From contig CANJNU010000026.1 in the NCBI GenBank assembly GCA_947475645.1, positions 1-7,929 on the forward strand: a stretch of DNA of 7,929 nt. The letters are read 5' to 3'. The notes under the pieces were generated by a model. It saw nothing but the letters and a program-made list of their open reading frames with translations, was not told the DNA's origin and did not search any database. Shown here in pieces: positions 1-5,654 of the stretch. Source of the stretch: Bacteriovoracaceae bacterium (GTDB taxonomy: Bacteria; Bdellovibrionota; UBA1018). Numbering within the stretch: the stretch's first letter is position 1; the number at the start of each line of letters is the position of its first letter. Position numbers and translations under genes: made by a program.

Positions 1-777
1 AACCGCCTCTAAGATGTCGAGAGGCGTGCCTACTCCCATTAAATAGCGGGGTAGTTGCCGAGGAAGGAGTGTCGCTGTGATCTCGGTGAAGTCTTCGCGT
101 TGCTGTTTTGATTCGCCCACAGCGAGTCCACCAATAGCGAACCCATCGAACGGCAGAGCGCAGAGGGTCTCGACACTTTGTTTACGTAAGTCTTCGAAAC
201 AAGCGCCTTGTGCGATTCCAAAGAGGGCTTGAGGTGAGTTCTCGCGCGCTTCGAGGCTTCTTTTTGCCCACCGATGTGTGAGTTCCATCGCCTTGAGGGC
301 TTGCTTGTGTGACGAAGTGGATGGAATGCACTGATCGAGTACCATCATCACGTCGCTGCCGATGGCTTTTTGAACGCGAATGCTTTCCTCGGGTGAGAGC
401 AGGTGGAGTTTTCCATCTACGTAACTTTGAAACTTCGCACCCGCCTCAGTAATGGCTCTTGAATGAGGGAGTGAAAAAATTTGGTAGCCGCCGGAGTCTG
501 TGAGCACAGGCCCGTTCCAGTTCATGAAACGGTGAATTCCGCCGAACTTTTTGAAGACCTCGGCACCAGGGCGCAGCATGAGGTGGTAGGTGTTCGCAAG
601 CAACATGCGCGAACCGACCTGCTTTAAATTGTCGACGGTAAGCCCCTTTACGGTGGCCTGGGTGCCCACGGGCATAAAGATAGGCGTCTGCATGGTTCCA
701 TGCAGTGTTGTAAAGTGGGCGGCGCGTGCCCGTGTTCCAGTGGCCTCTTTTTCGATTTGAAAGTTTAAACGGCTCAC
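1..777 (-). CDS. tgt: Queuine/preQ1 tRNA-guanine transglycosylase (partial, C-terminus off window)
   Basis: Exchanges guanine-34 in GUN-anticodon tRNAs for preQ1, a step of queuosine synthesis in the cytoplasm. The first 259 residues are present; the family is about 370-380, so roughly the last third is missing, including the nucleophilic Asp and the Cys/His zinc site. Visible signatures in order: TPIFMPVGT (31-39), the general-base motif TDSGGYQ with Asp94, VLDQC with Cys150, GIAQGA (187-192), GGLAVGE (216-222) and PRYLMGVG (243-250). Cys150 and Val220 are the bacterial-type pocket residues, which favours preQ1 over queuine. The loop after Cys150 reads IPSTSS instead of the common TPYPA type. 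The start is GTG at 777-775; AGGA lies 7 nt upstream, and no better start is seen. It is the last visible gene of a minus-strand operon, 9 nt after the hemolysin III gene. The call is near certain. Confidence 0.95.
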   Translation of the reverse strand, partial: MSRLNFQIEKEATGTRARAAHFTTLHGTMQTPIFMPVGTQATVKGLTVDNLKQVGSRMLLANTYHLMLRPGAEVFKKFGGIHRFMNWNGPVLTDSGGYQIFSLPHSRAITEAGAKFQSYVDGKLHLLSPEESIRVQKAIGSDVMMVLDQCIPSTSSHKQALKAMELTHRWAKRSLEARENSPQALFGIAQGACFEDLRKQSVETLCALPFDGFAIGGLAVGESKQQREDFTEITATLLPRQLPRYLMGVGTPLDILEAV

Positions 778-784
778 AGCTTAA

Positions 785-789
785 TCCTA
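785..789 (-). promoter_or_regulatory. Ribosome binding site of tgt
   Basis: On the minus strand TAGGA sits 7 nt before the GTG start of tgt. It overlaps the TAG stop codon of the upstream hemolysin III gene, so ribosomes terminating there are positioned for coupled initiation. This site supports the GTG start. Confidence 0.6.
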
Positions 790-1434
790 CCGGACGAGTT
801 GGTAAATGACGATAAAGTGAAGCCCTGCACCGATGATCGTGAAGGCATGAAACAGTTCGTGATAGCCGAAAATCCCGGGCGAGAGCTTGGGCCATCGTAA
901 AGCATAACAAGCAGCTCCCAGAGTATATGCTATGCCACCGACGAGGATGAGTCGAACCTGGTTAAGCCCCAGTGATTCTCGAATTGAGCCAAAATAAGGA
1001 AATGCAAGCCACCCCATGGCAACATAAAATAAAGCAGTGAGGACTTTCGGTGCCTTAACCCAGAAGACCGATTGCAGAATTCCTCCGAGAGCAGCGATCC
1101 ACATCACGGTAAGAAGTTGATGACGAGCTGGATCGGAGAGCGCAAGAAGGCAAATAGGGGTGACGGTGGATGCGATTAAAATATAGATCGCAGAATGGTC
1201 AAGGCGTTTCATGACTGCGCGCTGCGCGGGTTCCCAGTGAGGGCGATGATAGACGGCGCTAATTCCAAAGAGGAGCAATAGCCCCATCGAGTAGACGAGG
1301 CTGGAAACGAAGGCGATTGAGGTGGAGCTTTTGGCGAGCAGAAGTGCGCAGGCGCCCAGGGCTACAAAGAACGCTTCTTGATGGAGGTATCCACGAAGAA
1401 GAGGTTTTTTAAGGATTTGAGGGAGTATAATCAT
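787..1434 (-). CDS. Hemolysin III / PAQR (TrhA-like) family seven-helix membrane protein
   Basis: A 215-residue integral membrane protein of the hemolysin III/PAQR family, of normal length. About seven hydrophobic segments can be seen (roughly 20-36, 41-61, 81-99, 106-125, 131-148, 160-178, 193-213). Family landmarks are the RGYLHQE start region (14-20), SAVYH with Ser59 and His63 at the end of helix 2, DHS (79-81) entering helix 3, and HELFH (His192, His196) entering helix 7. In PAQR proteins the helix-2 His and the two helix-7 His bind zinc. Bacterial members have been linked to membrane homeostasis; the hemolysin name is historical and no toxin role is implied. ATG at 1434 starts 3 nt after the stop of the upstream gene with no clear ribosome site, so translation is probably coupled. 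Confidence 0.9.
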   Translation of the reverse strand: MIILPQILKKPLLRGYLHQEAFFVALGACALLLAKSSTSIAFVSSLVYSMGLLLLFGISAVYHRPHWEPAQRAVMKRLDHSAIYILIASTVTPICLLALSDPARHQLLTVMWIAALGGILQSVFWVKAPKVLTALFYVAMGWLAFPYFGSIRESLGLNQVRLILVGGIAYTLGAACYALRWPKLSPGIFGYHELFHAFTIIGAGLHFIVIYQLVR

Positions 1435-1437
1435 GGT

Positions 1438-2064
1438 TTACTCGGTGAGTTCGCGTGCGCCGACATAGCTGAGGTAGAGAGCTGCACCCTGAATGAGATG
1501 ATACAGTGAGTTGAAGTTAAAATACCTAGGGTGCAACGAGATTTTGAACACTTGCACGGCGGCTGCCAAAAATGTGAAGAGTACACCCGCTACTCCCCAG
1601 AGAATTTTTTTGCTCGGCCTGCGTTGATAAGACAGAAGAAAGGTGATGAGCAAAAAAAGCGTGGAGGGGATATAGTTAACGATGGCAAAGAGAAAGTCTC
1701 GTAGTCCGTTGAGAACAGCAAGACAGTATGCCAGGCACTCGACTGCCGCGAGAGCGGTTAGGTTTCGCGCAAGCTTACCCTGAAAGACCGTATGCAATGT
1801 GGCTCCCCAGAGGGCCAGTGCTGCGAGTGCTAGCGAAATGAGGGTTGCAGGCCAAAGTACATGGTTTCCTCTAGATCCATGCTCGTTAAAAAAACCATGA
1901 ACCGTTCCACCAATGAAGGGGGGGAGGGTGAGAGCAAAAAACACGAAACTATACCAAAAACGAAGGGTCGGATTTCGTGATTTGCTCTTCCAAAGGAGCA
2001 CAGCAAGCCAAAATGATTCAATGCAGAGAAGGTAATCGGTAATGGCGACATCGGGTTCGGTCAT
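1438..2064 (-). CDS. Seven-helix membrane protein of unknown function (DUF6962-like)
   Basis: 208 residues, almost entirely hydrophobic, with about seven predicted membrane segments (roughly 8-25, 36-56, 69-90, 102-119, 122-144, 153-173, 184-202). I recognise the general pattern of an uncharacterised bacterial membrane family (DUF6962 is my best guess, not certain): AITD near the N-terminus (Asp10), GGTVHG (His56) at the end of helix 2, and FNSLYHLIQ (Asn185, His189) in the last helix. It is the first gene of the operon with hemolysin III and tgt. The spacing of His56, Asn67-His68 and NxxxH at 185-189 mirrors the metal-site residues of the neighbouring PAQR protein, so it may be a distant relative; that is inference. 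A run of seven C in the coding strand (positions 1918-1924) encodes Pro-Pro. ATG at 2064 has no obvious Shine-Dalgarno sequence. Confidence 0.8.
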   Translation of the reverse strand: MTEPDVAITDYLLCIESFWLAVLLWKSKSRNPTLRFWYSFVFFALTLPPFIGGTVHGFFNEHGSRGNHVLWPATLISLALAALALWGATLHTVFQGKLARNLTALAAVECLAYCLAVLNGLRDFLFAIVNYIPSTLFLLITFLLSYQRRPSKKILWGVAGVLFTFLAAAVQVFKISLHPRYFNFNSLYHLIQGAALYLSYVGARELTE

Positions 2065-2108
2065 AGAAATGAGTCTACACCAACTGAGTCATGAAGTTTA
2101 AGTGCGAT

Positions 2109-2114
2109 AGTATA
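2109..2114 (-). promoter_or_regulatory. Candidate -10 box for the seven-helix/hemolysin III/tgt operon
   Basis: The minus strand reads TATACT (5 of 6 to TATAAT), about 45 nt before the ATG at 2064, which would give a leader of roughly 38 nt. No convincing -35 is found at 16-18 bp spacing (CAAGTT at 17 bp). The only support is the -10 match and its placement in the divergent intergenic region. Confidence 0.35.
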
Positions 2115-2122
2115 GCGCATTG

Positions 2123-2135
2123 AGTTAATTTAACT
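2123..2135. repeat. 13-bp palindrome in divergent promoter region (operator candidate)
   Basis: AGTTAA-T-TTAACT is a perfect inverted repeat with a 1-bp centre, extendable by two G-T wobble positions. It lies where the -35 region of the minus-strand operon would be and about 58 bp before the ATG of the plus-strand flavoprotein gene. It could be a binding site for a dimeric regulator of both units, but a short A+T-rich palindrome can also arise by chance. Confidence 0.35.
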
Positions 2136-2159
2136 TGTTCTCACGTTTCTGTTGCGCCC

Positions 2160-2177
2160 GGAAGGAGTGGATTGTAG
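2160..2177 (+). promoter_or_regulatory. Strong Shine-Dalgarno-like site followed by a start-stop (TTG-TAG)
   Basis: GGAAGGAG (2160-2167) is the best ribosome-binding match upstream of the exported flavoprotein gene, but it lies 25 nt before the ATG at 2193, too far for normal use. The start codon at normal distance is TTG (2172-2174), followed at once by TAG (2175-2177), in the same frame as the gene. It may be a regulatory minimal open frame with re-initiation at 2193, or simply chance. Confidence 0.3.
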
Positions 2178-2192
2178 TCAAGCGTTGAACTC

Positions 2193-3824
2193 ATGGAATC
2201 GCACTCCCTTTCGCGTAGAAATTTCATTAAGTCTGCGGGTAGCTCGTTACTCGGTGCGCTCGCTCTTCCGTCGTTAGGGGGGGGGGCCCCTTGGGCGCGC
2301 GCGTTTGATGAAATCGAGAACTCGGCATTGGACCCCATCTCTCGAGTGCCCTGGGGGTATCCGAGCAGTACCGAATTTAACGGTGACTTGCCTGATTTTC
2401 CACACGCTCTTTTTTGGGATAAATGGAATACGCTGAATCAGCTCGGTGGAATTCCAACACCTACTGAACGAGTTCCCCTTTTGATTATAGGTGGTGGAGT
2501 ATCGGGCCTACTTGCGGCATGGAGCTTACGAGACGAGCATCCCTTGGTATTGGAGCAGGCGCGAGGACTGGGCGGAAATGCTAAGGGCGAGCAGTGGGGC
2601 AAATTAAAATACTCCATCGGCTCTGCCTATCTGAGTGAGCCCACGCCCGGTGATGAGGTGGATTTACTGCTTCGTGAGCTAGAAATTAGAGATGAATTTC
2701 GAAGCGAATCGAGTTCGAGTAGCCGGATACTTCTGAACGGAAAATTAAGTTCAGAATTGTGGAGCGGGGCTCCTCATGTGCTACGCCGTTTTATGGAGCT
2801 AGGACAAAAAGACTATCCGTCCATTCCATTCGAATTAGGTAAAGGTCTTGATTTTGATCGTTGGAAGCAATGGGATGCCCTGAGTTTTGAACAGTGGTTG
2901 AACAAAGAATTTGGTCCATTACCCGAATTGATCCACGAATATCTAACTCTCTATTGCTGGTCATCTTTTGGAATGGAATTGAGTGAAGTGTCGGCTACTC
3001 AAGCCTTAAACTTCTTAACGTCCGACCTAAAAGGGGTGATTGCAGCCCCTGGAGGAAATGCGGTCATTGCACAATCCTTAATTCGAAAACTTCGAGAGCA
3101 AGGAGTGATGTTTCGTTCAGACTCACTTGTTGCAGATATTCAAGTGAAGGATGACGGAGTAGATATTTGCGTGATGACCGCGAACCGATCGCTTCGAACG
3201 ATCCGCGCCGAGCGCTGTATTGTGGCCGCTCCTAAGTACATGGCTCGGATGATGATTGACGAGCTTCCACGCGCTCAGAGCGAGGCAATGGGACGCATGG
3301 GATATCGCGCCTACTTAGTCGCCAATGTACTTCTGAATCAGCGAGTACACTCGCCGTCTTACGAGCTATTCCGGCTGGAGGCGCATAAAACTGGAAATCC
3401 CCAAGAGGAAACACGCGAACGCCCTTTCACCGACCTCTGTTTTGCTGGGTGGGCCGCTTCCGATTCAATTTCTCAGTCAGCCCTGACCATTTATAAAGCC
3501 ATGCCGTTCGAAGGTGCGCGTCACTTCTTGTTCTCGAACTTTGCGCACCAGAAGTATAAAAATCAGATCGAGAGAGGTGTTCCAGAGGTTTTGGCGCAGC
3601 TGGGAATTCAAGAATCCTCTATTGCTGGAATTCGGATGACACGGTGGGGACACGCAATTCCGGCCGCATCGCGAGGTTTTTTGAGCGAAGGTACGTCTGA
3701 TCAAGTAGCTGCGCCTTTTCGGGGCAAAGTATTTTTTGCGAACCAAGACAATTACGCAAATCCCAGTTTTGAGTCGGCATTTGCGGCTGCACGAAGCGCT
3801 GTAGCAGCACTGAGGCTCGGCTAG
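2193..3824 (+). CDS. Tat-exported FAD-dependent amine-oxidase-like oxidoreductase
   Basis: 543 residues. The N-terminus is a twin-arginine signal: SRRNFIK (7-13), a hydrophobic stretch, and a likely cleavage after AWARA-type residues APWARA (Ala37). This predicts folding with FAD in the cytoplasm followed by export. The mature part has a dinucleotide-binding start, LLIIGGGVSG with Gly100/102/105, a ribose-binding acidic residue Glu121 (LVLEQ), GLGG (125-128), and a C-terminal FAD-contact region GKVFFANQDN through ESAFAAARSA (511-536). This is the flavin-containing amine oxidase / protoporphyrinogen oxidase fold. The substrate cannot be told. ATG at 2193 is the only start in frame after the TAG at 2175. 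A run of ten G lies in codons 28-32. The gene ends tail to tail with pirin, stop codons overlapping. It is divergent from the membrane-protein operon. Confidence 0.82.
   Translation: MESHSLSRRNFIKSAGSSLLGALALPSLGGGAPWARAFDEIENSALDPISRVPWGYPSSTEFNGDLPDFPHALFWDKWNTLNQLGGIPTPTERVPLLIIGGGVSGLLAAWSLRDEHPLVLEQARGLGGNAKGEQWGKLKYSIGSAYLSEPTPGDEVDLLLRELEIRDEFRSESSSSSRILLNGKLSSELWSGAPHVLRRFMELGQKDYPSIPFELGKGLDFDRWKQWDALSFEQWLNKEFGPLPELIHEYLTLYCWSSFGMELSEVSATQALNFLTSDLKGVIAAPGGNAVIAQSLIRKLREQGVMFRSDSLVADIQVKDDGVDICVMTANRSLRTIRAERCIVAAPKYMARMMIDELPRAQSEAMGRMGYRAYLVANVLLNQRVHSPSYELFRLEAHKTGNPQEETRERPFTDLCFAGWAASDSISQSALTIYKAMPFEGARHFLFSNFAHQKYKNQIERGVPEVLAQLGIQESSIAGIRMTRWGHAIPAASRGFLSEGTSDQVAAPFRGKVFFANQDNYANPSFESAFAAARSAVAALRLG
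2277..2286 (+). repeat. Homopolymeric G10 tract inside the signal-peptide region
   Basis: Ten consecutive G, followed by CCCC, encode Gly-Gly-Gly and part of Ala (residues 29-32) of the Tat-exported flavoprotein. With ten G the frame is open for all 543 codons. One extra G would give a stop after 38 residues; one less would give a stop after 80. Tracts of this length are known to slip during replication, so this is a candidate on/off switch or a sequencing-sensitive site. Confidence 0.9.
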
Positions 3825-4681
3825 AGGGTGCCCATCCTTCCGTTTTCATAGTCCACAAAAGCTTGTCTCACTTCCTCTTCAGTGTTCATCACGAAGGGGC
3901 CGTAACCCACAATCGGTTCGTTGAGCGGTAAACCGTTCAGGAGGAGAATCTGAGTCGCTTCTTCGGCTTTAAACGCAAACTGGGTACCTTGGGTTTCGAG
4001 CACCGCCATCTCGGCGGTTTTGATAGTTTCTCCACTCGGAAGGGTAATTCGCCCCCTCAGTACAAAAAGTGCGGTTGTGTACCCCTCGGTGGTCTCGAAC
4101 TGGGCGCCAGCTCCCGTCTGAATCTGAATGTCCCAGACATTGATCGGACTAAAAGTTGAGGAGGGACCCTTATTACCCTGATATTCCCCGGCAATGACTC
4201 GTACGGATCCGGCCGATTGGGGAAGATCGACCTTGGGAATCTGTGCCGTTTCAATTGCCTGATACTTGCCTGGGGTCATTTTATTTTTCTTCGGTAGGTT
4301 GACCCAGAGTTGGATCATCTCGAAGGGGCCGCCCCGGCTTGCGTAATCGCGACCATGAAACTCTTCGTGCACGACTCCCGCTCCGGCGGTCATCCATTGT
4401 ACATCGCCTGGTCCGATTCGTCCGCCACCACCCGATGAGTCTCGATGCTCTACTTCTCCTTCGTAAACGATCGTCACAGTTTCGAATCCACGGTGAGGAT
4501 GCTCACCTACACCGCGACGTGCGGAGGTGGGTGGAAATTCGGCAGGGCCCGCGTAGTCCATTAAAAGGAAAGGCGAAATTTTATCGGCAATGTCGTTATA
4601 CGAGAATAGGGTTCGAACTGGAAATCCGTCACCGACCCAGTGGCTCCCCCGACTGCGTTGAATAAACGAAAGTTTTTTCAT
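3821..4681 (-). CDS. Pirin family protein (bicupin, Fe-binding)
   Basis: 286 residues, the usual length for bacterial pirins. The N-terminal cupin carries HPHRGFETVT (61-70) with metal ligands His61 and His63, then GPGDVQWMTAG (90-100) and VVHEEFH with His105 and Glu107. These four positions match the iron ligands of human pirin. QLWVNLP (124-130) and the C-terminal cupin with GYGPFVMNTEEE (259-270) complete the fold. Bacterial members include quercetin 2,3-dioxygenases and redox-responsive regulators; which applies here cannot be told. ATG at 4681 overlaps the thioredoxin stop as ATGA, and AAGGA lies 8 nt upstream, so the two genes are translationally coupled. The TAG stop shares the CTAG at 3821-3824 with the stop of the convergent flavoprotein gene. 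Confidence 0.93.
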   Translation of the reverse strand: MKKLSFIQRSRGSHWVGDGFPVRTLFSYNDIADKISPFLLMDYAGPAEFPPTSARRGVGEHPHRGFETVTIVYEGEVEHRDSSGGGGRIGPGDVQWMTAGAGVVHEEFHGRDYASRGGPFEMIQLWVNLPKKNKMTPGKYQAIETAQIPKVDLPQSAGSVRVIAGEYQGNKGPSSTFSPINVWDIQIQTGAGAQFETTEGYTTALFVLRGRITLPSGETIKTAEMAVLETQGTQFAFKAEEATQILLLNGLPLNEPIVGYGPFVMNTEEEVRQAFVDYENGRMGTL

Positions 4682-5055
4682 TCGATGTTTCCTTGAGGGC
4701 TGCTTGCTTCGATTTCTTGTTTAATTTTACCCATATCGAGAGTTTGAATTTTTTGAATGAGCTCAGTGAGCGCGCTTTCGGGAAGGGCGCCTGCTTGTTC
4801 GAAAATAAGCGTATTTTGGCGAAAAACCATCAAGGTAGGGATGGAGCGGACCTGGAATGCTGCAGCAAGCTCTTGTTGGGCCTCGGTGTCTACCTTCCCA
4901 AATACGACCCCTGGAAATTGGCCTGATACTTTTTCAAAGGTGGGGCCGAACATTCGGCATGGACCGCACCAAGAAGCCCAGAAATCGAGAATAACGGTCT
5001 CATTCTGATCCATCGTTTGATCGAAGTTTTCTTTCGTAATCTCTAGAGTGGCCAT
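4678..5055 (-). CDS. Thioredoxin
   Basis: 125 residues with the dithiol active site WCGPC (29-33), the buried Asp24 before it, and the cis-proline motif SIPT (Pro73). This is a standard cytoplasmic thioredoxin fold (roughly residues 2-105). It carries a charged C-terminal extension (about 106-125) that is longer than in E. coli thioredoxin. It reduces protein disulfides using electrons from a thioredoxin reductase, which is not in the window. The start chosen is ATG at 5055: GGAG lies 6 nt upstream and the protein begins at the conserved first strand. The frame stays open to 5130, but the extra 25 residues look unlike thioredoxin and would run into the divergent gene. It is the first gene of a two-gene unit with pirin. 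Several paralogues usually exist, so no gene symbol is given. Confidence 0.95.
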   Translation of the reverse strand: MATLEITKENFDQTMDQNETVILDFWASWCGPCRMFGPTFEKVSGQFPGVVFGKVDTEAQQELAAAFQVRSIPTLMVFRQNTLIFEQAGALPESALTELIQKIQTLDMGKIKQEIEASSPQGNIE

Positions 5056-5092
5056 TATGGACTCCATTTGTAAGTAGTTTTGACCCAGCATG

Positions 5093-5111
5093 AACAGATA
5101 ACTTCTGTTAT
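5093..5111. repeat. Overlapping inverted repeats between thioredoxin and the YkgJ-type gene
   Basis: AACAGA (5093-5098) and TCTGTT (5104-5109) form a perfect 6-bp inverted repeat. An alternative pairing is ATAAC (5098-5102) with GTTAT (5107-5111). The site is in the 66-bp divergent intergenic region, 13-30 bp before the proposed plus-strand start. On the minus strand TATAAC (5109-5114), a possible -10 box for thioredoxin, overlaps the right arm. It could be an operator or a short 5' hairpin; evidence is modest. Confidence 0.3.
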
Positions 5112-5121
5112 AGCGTGGGTG

Positions 5122-5547
5122 ATGACACAAAAGCCACTGCCGGCCTTATTTCAAGAGGGAATTCGCTTTGAATGCCAGGGAACTGCTCAATGTTGCCTGT
5201 CGCGTGGCTCCTATGGGTATGTCTATTTGACTTTGAAGGATCGGCAGCGGATGGCCAAGGTTTTGAAACTCAGTACGCTGGCATTTACACGGACCCATTG
5301 CGCAAAGACCGATGGACATTTTCACCTTAAGGCGCCCGAGAAAGATTGTCATTTCTTGATTGGAACAAGATGCTCGGTTTATTCAGGCCGGCCGGAGCAA
5401 TGTAGAACCTGGCCATTCTGGCCTGAGAATCTGAACTCTAAGACGTGGAACGCCGAGATTGTTCCCTTCTGTAAGGGTGTCGGAAAAGGGCGTCTTTACT
5501 CGACAGCTGAGATCGAAGTCCTGGCAAAACGGGATCCAATTAGATAA
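5122..5547 (+). CDS. YkgJ-type cysteine-cluster (zinc/iron-chelating) protein
   Basis: 141 residues with eight cysteines (18, 24, 25, 60, 76, 84, 94, 117). The N-terminal FECQGTAQCC (16-25) and the later CSVYSGRPEQCRTWPF (84-99) are the signatures of the YkgJ/CxxCxxCC family. These proteins are thought to bind zinc or an iron-sulfur cluster; their biochemical role is not settled. The usual middle cysteine of the N-terminal cluster is Thr21 here, so the motif is C-x5-CC. I believe related proteins with Ser or Thr there exist, but cannot confirm it. ATG at 5122 is chosen because the family begins shortly before the first cysteine. TTG at 5080 and GTG at 5119 are also in frame. The upstream sequence shows only a weak ribosome site (GTGGG). 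It is divergent from thioredoxin, and a redox link is inference. Confidence 0.85.
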   Translation: MTQKPLPALFQEGIRFECQGTAQCCLSRGSYGYVYLTLKDRQRMAKVLKLSTLAFTRTHCAKTDGHFHLKAPEKDCHFLIGTRCSVYSGRPEQCRTWPFWPENLNSKTWNAEIVPFCKGVGKGRLYSTAEIEVLAKRDPIR

Positions 5548-5567
5548 ATATATGAAATGATAGTATT

Positions 5568-5603
5568 TTACTTTCTAGGCTTGAGTAATCACCCAGAAAG
5601 TAA
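5568..5603. repeat. 12-bp-arm inverted repeat (stem-loop) after the YkgJ-type gene
   Basis: TTACTTTCTAGG (5568-5579) and CCCAGAAAGTAA (5592-5603) pair over 12 positions with one mismatch around a 12-nt loop. No T-run follows on either strand, so it does not look like a standard intrinsic terminator. It lies 20 bp after the YkgJ stop and 52 bp before the exported-protein start. It may act as a transcript-end stabiliser, a weak terminator, or a regulator site for the next gene. Confidence 0.5.
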
Positions 5604-5619
5604 CCGCTGAACGAACCCT

Positions 5620-5648
5620 TTGACACGAAGCGTAAAATTCAGTAAGAA
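5620..5648 (+). promoter_or_regulatory. Candidate promoter of the exported-protein/arfB unit
   Basis: A perfect TTGACA (5620-5625) stands 17 bp before TAAGAA (5643-5648), a poor -10 match. If used, transcription would begin within a few bases of the ATG at 5655 and leave almost no leader. TAAAAT (5633-5638) is a better -10 but is only 7 bp away. The -35 match is the main support. Confidence 0.3.
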
Positions 5649-5654
5649 CCCGCT

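Noticed and set aside
446..910. A 154-codon open frame on the minus strand
   Set aside because: It is a shadow: tgt in another frame of the same strand has continuous, motif-by-motif family similarity, and the shadow protein is rich in His, Arg and Cys with no recognisable domain.
1918..1924. G7/C7 tract in the seven-helix protein gene as a second phase-variable site
   Set aside because: Seven bases is short for efficient slippage and encodes ordinary Pro-Pro; worth noting only beside the G10 tract.
5080..5121. TTG start for the YkgJ-type protein
   Set aside because: It would place the inverted repeats inside the gene and add residues before the usual family start. ATG at 5122 is preferred, although its ribosome site is also weak.
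5056..5130. 25-residue N-terminal extension of thioredoxin
   Set aside because: The extension has no thioredoxin character, and GGAG stands 6 nt before the ATG at 5055.
5568..5603. Stem-loop as an intrinsic terminator
   Set aside because: There is no run of T after the stem in either direction and the stem is A+T-rich; it is kept as an unexplained repeat.
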